Shown: positions 22,217 through 34,672 of the stretch, in pieces
Numbering within the stretch: the stretch's first letter is position 1
Layout: each line of letters begins with the position of its first letter
DNA from: Adineta ricciae
Taxonomy: Eukaryota; Rotifera; Eurotatoria; Adinetida; Adinetidae
Direction: 5' to 3'
DNA length: 64,000 nt
Assembly: GCA_905250025.1 (NCBI GenBank)
Contig: CAJNOJ010000009.1
Coordinates: forward strand, 620,001 to 684,000
Program-made: the position numbers and the translations under genes
The notes under the pieces: model-generated
Seen by the model: the letters and a program-made list of their open reading frames with translations, nothing else
Told to the model about the DNA's origin: nothing
Databases searched by the model: none

Positions 22217-24239
22217 TTAATTTAGTCCAGGTAAGATAATGCCAACATTTTCCATCAGCTTGTTCGTCAATGGATCTGATTTAGCTGTTGATGGATTTGT
22301 TGTTGTCACTTCATTTGCAAGACAAGCCATTAGATTGCATGCACATAATGTTCCATCAAAGAGAATGGCAGCAAGATTATCGATAGACGTTGCTGCCGAT
22401 GTACCACGAGGATTCAGATGACTCAGTTGTCGAACTTTCTCACCCATTTTGGTTAATGATTCACCAAGTAAATAGATTCCAGCAGCGATATCAACAATAT
22501 CATAGTTCTTAGGCGGCGTAATGACAGTTGGTGGTTTAACAAACGCATTAGGTGGTCGAATTGATGATAGCGATGGTTGTTGTTTCGAATATTGGTTCAA
22601 CGTTTTCTGTAGAAGTATTGGAGGATGATCATCCGTACCTTTTTTTCGTTTCGCTGGTTTTGCTTGCTTCGGTGTTGTCGCTGATGATTCCACGCTTGTC
22701 GAAGCTTTCAAAAGTTCAGCCGTAATTGGATAATGATAGTTCTCTTTTTCAGCTTTTAAACACCAACGTTGACGATCGTGTGCGCTCATTTTTTTCCACG
22801 TACGATGAAGACGTTTATCATCGAGTGCCGTTGCCCGATGACGGGCGCGGTATCTCATTGACCACAGACAAAATCCGTCAAACATTTCCCTAGATACAGA
22901 GCCAAGCGTTGCTGTGAGTCCAAATGTCCGATCGTGCTCTTGCTTGGTATTGCCTGTTGTCCATTCTTCTTCATCGGTTTCAGCTTCGGATGTCTGTTCT
23001 TCTTCAGCATCGAGACCGCGTTCACCTTCATCTTCGTCTTCCGATGTTTGACCTTCATGATCTATACAAGAAAGAAAGAATGATCTGAATGTAGAAAAGA
23101 GAATGGAATGTTATTACGAAATTCTTCATCATCACTCAGCCGTTCAGATTGATGAATTTCATCATCATTGTCATCATCGTCACCGTCATTTTCGACTTGG
23201 TTATCCGCAGGTGTTTGATTCGAAATTCGTTTCAATTTTGCTAAATGGAAAAAAGACAACAATGACTTTCTTCCGAATGTTTCTTCTGCGGAACAAACTA
23301 ATGTTGCATACCAGCGGTAGCTTGCTTTGGCGTAGTCGATTTTCGCCCTTGACCAGTGCGCTTCACGGGTGAACTTATTTGTTTTTTTGCTTTGGGTGAT
23401 CCCGCTGATTTTCTTCCTTTAGTATTAATCGTTCCTGGTAAACCGCCATTTTTGATAGCATCCAAATCAGCTTTGATCGATGATTGTTTCTTTTTAGAGT
23501 AGGAGGATGGACGTTTCGCTGGTACTGACGAATGAACCGGTGATGTCGGCGGAGAAATAGTTGCGCCTTGAACAAGTTCTTTGAAGTAAGGTGTGTATTT
23601 AATCGTTCGGCCAGATTTTGTCTGTTTGATCTCGCTGAATTGTGAATCATTCAAAGGAATTTTTATTGGACTTGGTTCATCAAATGACAATGTATTGGCT
23701 GTTGTTCCAATTAAATGACTAATCACTTTCTTACGAGACGACTGAGATTTCTTCTTCGATGGTGAAACTATTGCCATAGGTATCTCTTCTTCGTGTTGCA
23801 ATGGTAATGGTGAATCTTGCTCTTCGAAATTCCCTTGATCATCGTCAATTTTTAACCGGGTATCGTCGTCTGATGATTCGTCATCAGATAGATCATTTGT
23901 TTCATTAGTGACATTGGTTATAATTGGACTCTCCGATGCATCATGAATGGATTGAGATCGAAAATTGAACTTTAGCTTGATTTTTGGCGTTGCTGTCGGA
24001 GGATTCTCCGTTTGCTGTGGCTCTGGTGGAGGCGGAGGTGGTGCTTCTTCGTGGTTATCATTGATTTCTGGAATGTTTTCTTCAGTTTCCATTGATTCGA
24101 CAGGCGTCTCAGTGGTAGCTGGTGTTTCTGACGATTTGCTTGCTTTCGAACGTCGGCCAGAACGTTTCTCTGCTGCTGAAGGCGATGCCGAATCTGTGAC
24201 ACTTATTTTCGGTTTAAAAAAATAAGCTAAACCAGACAT
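22217..24239 (-). CDS. HMG-box protein, HMGXB4-like
   Basis: Three coding exons on the minus strand. The N-terminus (MSGLAYFFKPKISV) leads into a long acidic and Ser/Pro-rich disordered region with basic clusters (SPSKKKSQSSRKK, KKKQSSIK). Two short introns follow, joining A-AKLKRISNQTP and HHEGQTSEDEDEGE. The last exon has an HMG box (about MFDGFCLWSMRYR...HRTWKKMSAHDRQRW). It then has a C-terminal helical domain YDIVDIAAGIYLLGESL...NVGIILPGLN that resembles the conserved end of HMGXB4. HMGXB4 is a chromatin protein linked to NURF-type complexes and Wnt repression in vertebrates. The family call rests mainly on the pairing of HMG box and C-terminal domain. Confidence 0.78.
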
Positions 24240-24489
24240 TTCTAAAAGGCAAAGATGGATTAAATAATCGTTTTTCCATTCGAGTTTATTTTCACAAAGA
24301 GAGAAAAAAACAAAAATAGTCCGTTAAGGTTAGAGTTTTTTGTTCTTCAGTAACTTATACACATGAACACACAACGAGACAAAACAACAAAAGTACTGAT
24401 GTTATTTTTGTTCGGTTTTCTTCAATAAGATGTAGAAAATACTGAGATACATGAGCAAATACAATAAAAGATATAAAAAAAACATTTTT

Positions 24490-27400
24490 CTAAACAGAAT
24501 GCCAAATAAGAACGGCGATCAGTAGAATTAATGTCAAATACGGTTGTGTTCGATGTGACTTCGACATATCGAGTTGATATTGATCATCAGTATAGTAGGA
24601 AGTTGCAGAGGACGAAGAAATAGGTTCATACGGGTAATAATGATGTTTGATATAATAGTGATTTTGTTGTTTATTTTTACGGTTTTTCTCTCGATGACGA
24701 GTGTGAAAAGAGTTATGATGGTTGGCAGAACGTGAACGAGCGATGTTCGTATTGAGTTCATCGGATGGATGAAGGTGAACATTCGCGGCGACAACTTTCG
24801 ATGGAGTAGAAGTTGCTAATTTATGTGAGGGATTACTTTGAGTACCATAGAAAATCAAGGACCAATTGAGAAAAATAACTGAAAGAGAACGACGATGAAC
24901 GATCAGAGCGATGAAAACACAGAGTAACTTACCATTGTTTTCTACGTCAACTATTTCTAATGTCCACACACCACGAGGTGATTCTCCCCAATTATGTACA
25001 GTCATGAACGGCCAACTATTGAATCCATCAGCCGAGTCATCTTCAACTCGTCGACCTAGTAATGTGGAATTTGTACCCATGGGTGAAGTTAAAAAGATTT
25101 GCAAGTTTCCTTTAAAAAAAAACAATATTGAATCGAATGCTCTATATTTTCAAGATAAAACCTACCTCGATATTTCACTCTAACAGAGAGTTTCGATTGG
25201 ACATGTTCAAGGAAGTTAATTTCATTTTCTGTATTCAGACAACCATCGGTGTACATCTGGATAACAACCCGTTCATGTTTTTTGAATGTTCTAAACAACA
25301 TGTCCATTGCTGGTTGATCCATTTGTTTGTCTTTCTACTCACTTGGCAACAATATTTGGATCAGTTTGATGGCATATATGTTGAGATGGAACTGTTTGCC
25401 ACTTTTGTGCCTGAGATAGTAGATCAAAAATAAGCGCATGCTTTGAAGAAAAATAACTTCGTACTTTCAAGACGAACTGAGCAGCATCCATCATTCCAAA
25501 ACCAAATGCATGGCTAACACGTCGGCCGACTCCATTCGTTTTCCAGTCTAGTGCATTTAAGTATCTTGGTTTAGCTGTTTCTACAATTAAATGCTGAACA
25601 TCTCGCCAAGTTAAATTACGATTAGCTTCAAGTGCTAGAGCAATCATTCCGGCTGCTAATGGTGCCGATGCCGATGTTCCTGAGGAGAAAAACACAAATA
25701 TCAGATTTCCAAAGATTGAATCTATTTCCTGAATATCTACCTGTATGATTTTCTGTACATTGACTCCGCAGATCTGTTGAGACGACTTGTTTTTCATCCG
25801 ACGCTCCGCTACTATAAGTTGTAGCCAACGTGGAGGAGCATGCTTCGGAATACCAAGGTATATTGCCATTTTCCGTTGCACTCGAAATAGATACTGTATA
25901 AATTGAATTCGTATAGCCATCACAATTGCAATTATCGTCGTCTTTTCCGCCGTTTCCTGATGCCCATACATAAATTGAACCAAGACCTTGCCGACCCTGG
26001 AGAAACGATCCATTGTGAGAAAGAAAAAAAGATGCTATCAAGGCAAGTATTTACATATTTGATGCCGTTTTCGAATGCTGCCTGAGCTAATGTAGCTGGT
26101 CCATCAACTGTTTTTCCGTCATCGTCCGGACCCCTGAGAATGAACGATTTCGATTGTTGAAATTATCAAAAAATTAAAATTTGAAATATTCTTACCAACT
26201 AGCAGAATAAATATCGATAAAATCTGGCCGAAAACTCAATGCCATCGATTCGACTAAATCGGTCACCTCGCCGTCCAAGAGACGAATGCCTGAAATTGAT
26301 GTAAAACTCGATTAGATTCACGCAAACTTCATTACTATTCAAAACACGATCCGATTTGCTTTGTTTGCCTTTGAAATACAATAATTTCCGACATTTTCCT
26401 GATTGAATTATATGCTTCGATCAGACACTAGTCTACTGTCGTTGTCTGAGCGTAGCAAGCTAACTGCTGATTGTTTTTTTTTATTCAAGTACAAGCAAGA
26501 CAAATTGTCTATCATAGAACCGGCAAACTCACTGATCATTCGTCAAAACAGATTGGAAAAGGAAATTCTCTACTTCCTATTTGTAATCATGTGCGACAAA
26601 GATAACAAAGGCTTTGTTCCGCGAACGAAGCAATCGGATTCGATCGGCAGCAGTTCTGTTCGAAGTAGCAGTTAAGCAATTTACCTCCAATTCGTGCATT
26701 ATAAGCCACCCCAACGCTACAAATATTATTATTTGCTGCCGCAGCTAAACAATTTAATTACTATTTACATAATCCAGCCTTGAATTCTGACTTACCAACT
26801 TCCCCAGCACATCTCGTTCCGTGCCTAGAAATAAACAAAAACATTCAAATAGTCTGTGATTAATCATTCGCAAAACTAATCATTCATGCACATATCCAAG
26901 ATGAAGAAAGATTCATTCGCGTCTTCATACATGCTCAAACATATACAAACAAACTTATCATATTCTGTCAAAGAGTAAACCTCTCTATTTACTTATTATC
27001 ATTAGTTGCTGTCATTCTCGGTTGTGGATCGCTGTCATTTCCATTGATATCGTAACTAGCACGCGGTTCCTACAAACAATATCAACATTGATTAAGTTTC
27101 CTAAACACTGTCTTCTGATTTTCACATTCGTGAAGTGATTTCAAAAAGAAAACACAAGAAAAAAGGAACTTTGTTTCTACTTGTTTTCATTGGTTGGATC
27201 GTAACGTGGTTGAGGATCATTGTCATAACCATTGATATCGGTACTTGCTTGCGGTTCCTAGAAATTCGGTTTTGTTTTCAAACATGCAACATGCAAGACA
27301 CAGCACACCAAACAATTGGTCGACTTACATAGTTTTGAATCAAATCGGGATGATCTTTCTCTATGCCATCGTCAAGGATGGTTACGACAACATCTTTACC

Positions 27401-28002
27401 AGTAAAACCAAGACGCCAGGCGCCAGATATGTTCATTGCACGACCATGTTCATTCTCATCATGCTATTGACGAGGGCATATGTATGTTATTTCAACGGAG
27501 AAGGGATCAAACTTACCATATACCATTGTTTATCCCATTCAGGATCATTGAATGTCGATGAAAGAAATGACTTCATTCGTTGATAATACATCACATTCCG
27601 TTTGACTCGTTTTTTCACTTGCTGTTGTTCAGCCCAATCAATCAATGGATCGCTTTGGAGTTCTCTAACAAGTTCGCGATCTGATCCATTCGCTGAACGC
27701 TTTCGTCTTCGGCTATTGATTGCTTGACGGAATACGAAGTAATTCTCATTTGGTATAGCCTAAGAGAAGAATCGTTTTTCATCGAAAAATGAACTTTGAC
27801 AAAAAATATAACATCCACATACTTGTCGTTCGAATTGTAATTGGTATTTCTCTGCTAGTAATCGTGCCGCCTGTTCGCCATCATTCACATGTAAAACGAA
27901 TTCGTTAGTGAATTTAGTACTATCCAGTTTAACAAACGCGATGTTGATTAAGAGAATTAATCCAACGATAGCAATGATATGACGTGTAACAACAATACGC
28001 AT
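24490..28002 (-). CDS. Furin/kexin-type proprotein convertase with a duplicated alternative exon
   Basis: Ca-dependent subtilisin-like protease that cleaves precursors after paired basic residues in the secretory pathway. The signal peptide is [23 protein letters not shown]. The prodomain contains RRRKR and ends near KKRVKR, the expected autocleavage site. Catalytic residues: Asp in [17 protein letters not shown] (about 27375), His in [10 protein letters not shown] (29-nt exon 26796-26824), oxyanion Asn in VWASGNGG (about 25955), Ser in [12 protein letters not shown] (about 25675). A P domain follows ([13 protein letters not shown], then [10 protein letters not shown]), then a His/Ser-rich linker and a C-terminal hydrophobic helix ([13 protein letters not shown]). 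Two 77-nt exons, 27181-27257 and 26993-27069, compete for the same slot. An upstream in-frame Met at 28026 is possible, but the shorter start gives a better signal peptide. Confidence 0.9.
26993..27069 (-). other. Alternative convertase exon B (77 nt)
   Basis: Bounded by a tttgtag acceptor and a gtaaat donor. Reads [24 protein letters not shown] in the same phase as exon A. Because 77 is not a multiple of three, using A and B together would shift the frame, so only one can be used per transcript. Confidence 0.85.
27181..27257 (-). other. Alternative convertase exon A (77 nt)
   Basis: Bounded by a tttctag acceptor and a gtagaa donor. Reads [24 protein letters not shown]. It is the copy closer to furin in the PQPRY motif. 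It has the same length and phase as exon B. Confidence 0.85.
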
Positions 28003-29650
28003 GTCCTCGATAATGTCGCCGAACAACTTTCGGCCATATCACATTATATTTTGTCTAGTGGCCACGAGCAGCCTAAGACTTAAATATTTAATGCTTAATA
28101 TGATTAACAATAGAAGAGATCAATTACTTATCTACAATAGACATATACTTAGCAATTATAATAATCGAATAGGAAGAAGAAGAGAAAAAATGCAAGCATC
28201 TTCAATTCCATCACAATTAATTGTCTAGCAATTGATGTCCAAGCATAAAAATTTCTTTTCTTTTCACTTGTCTTTCTCACAATGAACTAGTAGTTCTCTC
28301 TGGGGGAATTAACATAACGAGTGAAACAACGAAGAAATTAAATATGACAGGAATACTTTCGAACTGGACAAGGTCATATATCTTCTGAACCTAGTGAGAT
28401 CTGTCATTAGCCTTATGATTGCAAATAACACTGAGCGATACATCGAGACGTTCGGCACACAGCTGGATAAGTGTCACTGTGATTATATATCGATCGATCA
28501 CTAAATCTGACAGATTTCTTATTGCTGAATGAAATCACAATGTTTGATGTCTAAATGGATGATACTTATCTTGACTTACTGACCCACACGTTCATGATAA
28601 TAAAGATGGATCATATATTTTCTTACGTCAGTAAGAAACAGAAAGACCTTCACATGCATACACACACACGCGCACACAGGAAATAGTTACACGGAATCAA
28701 TCTACTTATCGTTAGTGATTTCATATTTACAGATGGCGGAAAATCAAGTGATGAGCAATTGCACAAAGAAATAGAATCGGCTCGATCAGCTTTCGTCTCC
28801 TGGTGTGTTTATACTATTAGTTCGTTCTACCTTGCGTCTATCATTATATTACATGATAATGATGATGATGAACGGCTGCTCTGTCCGCCGTCACGACCAC
28901 CATCGGAGAGAAAATAAATTCGTTCGCACACAATGCAAATCATTTTCTCAATTGACAAACTTTTACATCATATCTCCGATTAAAAACTAACACTAACACC
29001 TAATCTATACTTTTTTCTCATATATAAAATATTAACTGCAAATGAAAGGGTAAGAGAAAAGAATTCTAACACAAAAACTTCGATCACAATAAAAATGTCA
29101 ATGTGATACACAACACATCAACTATAATTCTCACAACGTGTAATAATCATCGATCGTTGCCTCTCTCGTTGTACTCTGAACCCTCGACATCTGCTACTCG
29201 ATTTGTCACATATACATACTTGAGAAAGAAAGGGACATGTTTACTTATTCGATTGTATATGTATGCATCTTTTTTTCTTGTTCATTCAAACCAGATTTGT
29301 TATGTATACAGCAATGGTTTGATTAGTTCGGTTTTCTTTTCTTCTTCTCTCGATGTCAATTTTCAAAGGATGGAAACATTCAGTTAGACAGTAACTTCCG
29401 TTCTATTAATGAGATACACTTGTGTCGACTAGGAAGAGTTTTCTCTTCTTTTGTCAGCGACATTTTGATTGACACTAATTACTTTTTTTTCCGTTTCGTA
29501 CTCATTGGAACAAGGTGTTCTAGTCTAGTGTCTCTCTCACTCGATCTTTATTTAACTTACCAGAATAACTACGAAAGAAAAATGTCCACATGGAGTAAAT
29601 GTGTCGAGTTCATCTAGAAGGCATCTCTTTTTTCTCGCGTTCTCTTGTTC

Positions 29651-29685
29651 TTTCTTTCTTTCTTTCTCTCTCTCTCTCTATTCTC
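29651..29685. repeat. Pyrimidine microsatellite (CTTT)n(CT)n
   Basis: Uninterrupted run of tttc units followed by ctctctctct. Confidence 0.9.
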
Positions 29686-30939
29686 TGGTGTTCATTGTGT
29701 CCGATAATGATGTTGGATTAAATACCGATGGAATCGTAGCGTTGGCAGCTGTTCTTGCTCATGAGACGCGATGACAAGTGAAAGGAATGGATAATAGTAA
29801 TTGATGAATAGAATTCATTCATCTAGAAAAACACACAAATAAACATACTACTTAAATCTTCAAAACGAGAATCATATGCTCGAGGGGAAATCAACTATTA
29901 GGAAAAGATCAATCATTGTCGCGAAGAAAGATAGAGAGAATATTTCCAAAGAGATGATTTTCTTATTCATTTATATTCTCATGGGATTGACACGTCAAGA
30001 CCTTGGTTATGTCGTTCTCATTAACTACATCCGACTTTCATAGCTATTCACATCTCTATATGATGGTGAAAAAGGAAAGAAGAAGAAAGGAGTATGTTCA
30101 TCGGAGAGAGAAAAGAGAGAACAATTAAACAATTGCGTGACTTCAAATATATGAAGATGATATTCGAATTAAAACTTCATCTTAAGACATATTAAACTCT
30201 TCAACAAGGCCATCTACATCTATCATTCTCCTTCTCTACATATTGGAAACATCACAGGGTAGAAACTACTGTTTATATGATGTAATTTTTCTCCTTCTCT
30301 CGTCAGATGTATATATCATTTGTTCATCAGATATCAGCATTTATCAAAAGCAGGTTTTTTCGACCAACGATGCATTCCATCTAACTCACATTAATCAGAA
30401 TTGTACATTGCACTCTCTAGACTTGGTTATTACTAACCTTCAAACCTGGATGGAATTATCTAGGAGGAGAAAAAGCCAGAACTATACATTTATACTCCTT
30501 TCTAGAAGTATAATGGTGTTTTTATTCACTGATGCATACAGAAGGTGTAGATTTTCAGTTGGCCTTCGGGTCTAAAAGGAACACAAAAGTTATAATTTGA
30601 CGACGACTTCCTCTCGCGATACTCGATGGTCCTTATGAAAATATTCAGTCCAACTATTAATGGCAAGTCAAACGTTAATAATATCTGAAGTGGGCCTCCG
30701 AAAGATGTGATCTTTAGATAGATGTAATTATACTATGTAGACATGATCATCTATTCAAATATTATTTTTCTATCGATGAAAAAGATCTAAATGACGTCCC
30801 CTAAAGTAAAGCAATTAGAATACGCGATGATTCTTCTTATTGACAAAGAAGAAGAAAAATAGAAAAGTTTACACACATGAAACGATTTGAAGTTTCTTAA
30901 GTAGACGTTGTTTCTTTAACGTCGAGTTTGAATCACTTA

Positions 30940-30961
30940 CAGACAGACAGACAGACAGACA
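30940..30961. repeat. (ACAG)n microsatellite
   Basis: About five perfect acag units. A shorter run of the same unit is at about 50557-50570. Confidence 0.9.
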
Positions 30962-31784
30962 AACTGAAAATGTCCTGGTAGAATTTCATACACTTCTGTA
31001 ATTGATAAGACGAAATTTGAAACGAACGGAGATATAATACACAACATCGAACTCGTCATCTGATTGTATATAATCTAAAATCAACGAATTGAAATCAAAA
31101 TAAACATGTATTCGATCTAGACTCTTCAACAATACTAGCTTTATTGAAAATGGATCTCTTGTTTTCTTTTTTTTGATTAACATCTATCCTATCACTGGTT
31201 GTATGCATTTGGCCAATCAAACGGACTTGTCTTAACTTAACTTATAACTGATTCCAACAAAATGAACAATCTCTATCAATAGACTTTCTTCCATTATTTC
31301 CCATCAGATTTTTTCTTCTACTATCGTCATTGAAAGGGTTTCATCTAGAAGTTTTATTTGTTGACTATAGATGTCGCTGGAATCCACACCCGTAATGACG
31401 TAAAACCATTAATTATCTCTTCCTTCTTTCGTGATATTTTCTTGTGTAAAAAAATACATAGTTACTGTTGATTTTCGACAATAATCAACTGAGACCAAGA
31501 TAAACAAAAAATAATCATAATAATAATAACAACAGAATATACACACATGCATCGTATTTTCTCGATCGAATACATATATGTATATCAATATATAGACAAG
31601 AGACAATGAACAAAGAGATATATCAGACACGTAGAGGATATTTTCACGACGGACACAAGGTATAGTGCGTAATTCGAAGGAGAGAAAATAGAGAAACCAA
31701 ACTCGAGTATTCAAAGAACGGATTCTGTATTCAGAAAAAAAAGAGAAAGGAAAAAGAACATCGCGCATTGTGAAATCAAGATTT

Positions 31785-33627
31785 TTATTTTCCCGAGACA
31801 GACGAGGATGATATCGTTGATTGAACAGAAGCTTGACTTTGAAACACATTTGATGCTGATTCATTAGTGTTGTCGTTATCTGATGATTCCATAGTTGTTG
31901 TAGATGGAGGAAAGTTTGTTGTTTGAATTTGACATCGACTGAGAACAGGCGACGAGTTCTGTTGAACTGCCAATGTGGACGAATCCGGTTGAAGGAAATT
32001 AAAGCAAAGTATGGTGTCATCATGTGAACTCGAAACTATTTGAAATTCATCGAATTGCAGACGAAATACGCGACCCGTATGTTCAGTTAAGGTTTTTATA
32101 CATAGTGATGATGCTTGTGAGCGTGGATCAAGTGCTGCTTGTAAATCCCAGACTTTAATTTTGCCATCATATGCACCTGAAACAATGTGTTTGGAATCGA
32201 AGCGAATGCACCGGACTAGTTCGTCGTGTCCTTCGAGAATACGTAAACAAGCACCACATTCGATATCCCAAACCTGAAAGAAGTAGAGAATTGAATTGTT
32301 GGTCTTACAAGGAGAAGTTAAACGAATCTTACTCGTATCGTGTTATCTGAAGATCCACTGACAACGATTTTGTCTCGATATTGTAGACAAGCAATACCAC
32401 GTTTATGTCCAAGAAGTGTACGAACAAATTCACAAGTTGTTGTGTCCTTCAACGAAGAGAACTTAGTCGAGAAAACCGACAACATCTTTCGATTATCCCT
32501 ACCCAAACTTTGATTGTGCGATCACCACTCGCACTGACAATATATTTATCATCGAAATCGACCACATTGACAGCAGCACGATGTCCAACTAAGACACGGC
32601 GTATTGATATATCAGTTGGTGAATTCATTTGCCAAACAGCAATCGAACGATCTTTCGAACATGTCACCATTGTTCCATTGATAAATCGAAGATGAAGAAC
32701 TGCTTCACAATGATGTAGTAATGTATTCATCAATTCGCCAGTTTTAACATTCCATACTCGCACAGTCGAGTCCGACGAGCCAGTCACGATCACTTTTTCA
32801 TCATACTGTAAGCATAAAACACTTCCATTATGTCCTGTTAATACTTGAATGCATTCCAGTGACTTCCTATTCCAAATCTTAATTGTGTTATCACGAAGAC
32901 CACTAATAATCTTTTCATCATCGTATTGTAGACAATAAACGCCTTTGCTGTTTTGTGAACGACATTGAATTTTTTCTAATTGAAAATTTCCTGTTCGCCA
33001 ATTATTTTCCAATTGTTTGATATCACGAAGAATTTGTGGGTATAACTGACGATAGAAATCATGACGTTTCGGTTTTTCACCATTAATTATCAGTTGACGA
33101 AAGAGATATTTCGACCATCCACGGCGGTCAGCTAAGCCGCGCCAAAGTGCGTTCGATAGAAACTTTCGTTCGATGAGTTTTTTCCATAACATACCTAAAC
33201 ACGACCGAAAGCAAACAGAAGATTACTCATAGGAATGTTTCATTCTGTTAGTCTGACCTTCTGATATCACGTGATACCACTCACGACAGACAAGTTCTGT
33301 TGATTTCAATGATTGATCATCTAGATATCCGAGAATTTTTTCTGCAACATGCACGAGACCCTGAAACGCAAGTCGGCCGACAAAATCTCTCTTTAACATT
33401 GGTAACAGATATGTATTGACTTGGCCATGCTGGTGGCTTTGCATTTGTTTTAGTAAATTCTCCACGAAGCATATTTGTTCATATTCATTCCATGTGGCAA
33501 ATGTCTGAAGGTATTGTTCATTATTTTGTTCGTAGGTAGGTGTCGAGGATATTTTCGAAGGTGTGATACTGACTGGGATAATATCGTCGGATAACAACGA
33601 CGAACTATTAGTTGAGAGAAGATTCAT
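31785..33627 (-). CDS. Beta-TrCP (FBXW1/FBXW11-type) F-box/WD40 ubiquitin-ligase adaptor
   Basis: Substrate receptor of SCF ubiquitin ligase that binds phosphodegrons (beta-catenin, IkappaB and others in animals). Residues about 45-85 form the dimerisation D-domain ([30 protein letters not shown]). The F-box is [28 protein letters not shown]. The next exon begins with [10 protein letters not shown] and continues into a WD40 propeller whose blades are visible as [60 protein letters not shown] and [11 protein letters not shown]. Four exons with introns of about 50-60 nt are on the minus strand. The Ser/Thr-rich C-terminal tail ([14 protein letters not shown]) is unlike vertebrate proteins. Confidence 0.93.
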
Positions 33628-34672
33628 GGTCTAGAGTTTATGGGAAAGAATATGAATAAGAAAAAAAAGCGAAAGGAAGAAAAAAATATCAGATGAACAT
33701 TAACAAATATCTAAAATGAAAGAAAGAAAAAAGTTGATGAGTTATTTTAGTAACAATGATGTAAGAGGAGAACAAGAATCGCGAAGATATGCCTTGATTT
33801 GTGTAGTTCAACTCGTACACGTTCGCCTTCTACATGCAGTTGGAAGGGTTAAAATGCAGAGGAGAGAAGAAGAAAAAAAGAGCTCAACACAATCAATATA
33901 CGTAGTCGTTCTGCATCTTTCGACGACGGGCATCAAACACAAACATCGAACGTCATACTCTCCCTTCTTTTTCTCCCTTCTCTTCAGAGAAAAACAACAT
34001 TGGTAACTATATAAGAAGGGTAAAAAATGAAGGTATGAAGAGGAGAGAAATGAATGTAGGAGTACTTTTACATGGACGTTAGTGATGACATCATTTGATA
34101 GAATAAAAAGAAAAGAAAAGACGAATGAAGAATTTGAAAGGAAAAAAGAATCGAGAAAATATTCATTTTGTTTCTAAGATAAAACAATAGAATATGAAAA
34201 GAGAGGATGACAACACGTTATCTTTTTTTTTCTTTCTTTCTTTTGAAATCAAATATTCATCTTTAACAAAAACGTCGTAAATCTATATTTGTACTCGTCG
34301 AGAACGTTTTACAAGCACAAAACTGTACACGCTGTTTGGTTGGTACATCAGACTCATGTGAGAACACAAATAGAAAAAAAAACAATCAAGTAAAACTAGA
34401 AGGAAAAGACATATTGCTTGTTTAAATATCCACTTGATTATCTAGTAGAAAAGAAAGTCTGTATTAGCAGTAATTTTTCGTCTTCTCCGTTCAATATAAA
34501 TAAAGCTTTTCTTTAACACATACACACACATAACCGAACAAAGAAAAATATTAAATTTACAAATCTAACAGAGATAAACGCAGGAATATATACATAGAAA
34601 ATATCTATATACAGAGGATCGATTGAAAGAGTCGGAAAAGCACCGGTAAGGAACGAAATGTTCTTATCCCCG
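33628..34672. other. Intergenic between two minus-strand genes
   Basis: Promoter region for beta-TrCP and 3' flank of the PNPLA gene. Purine-rich runs (gaaaagaaaag, ttctttctttc). No supported gene; a 96-codon frame at 33719 is low-complexity. Confidence 0.5.

Larger units (their letters stand above)
28027..31784. other. 3.7-kb intergenic interval between convertase and beta-TrCP
   Basis: No gene supported on either strand; open frames here are short with unstructured composition. It holds the promoter of the convertase on its left side and probably a long 3' UTR of the beta-TrCP gene on its right. Microsatellites: (CTTT/CT)n at about 29651-29685 and (ACAG)n at about 30940-30961. Confidence 0.5.
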
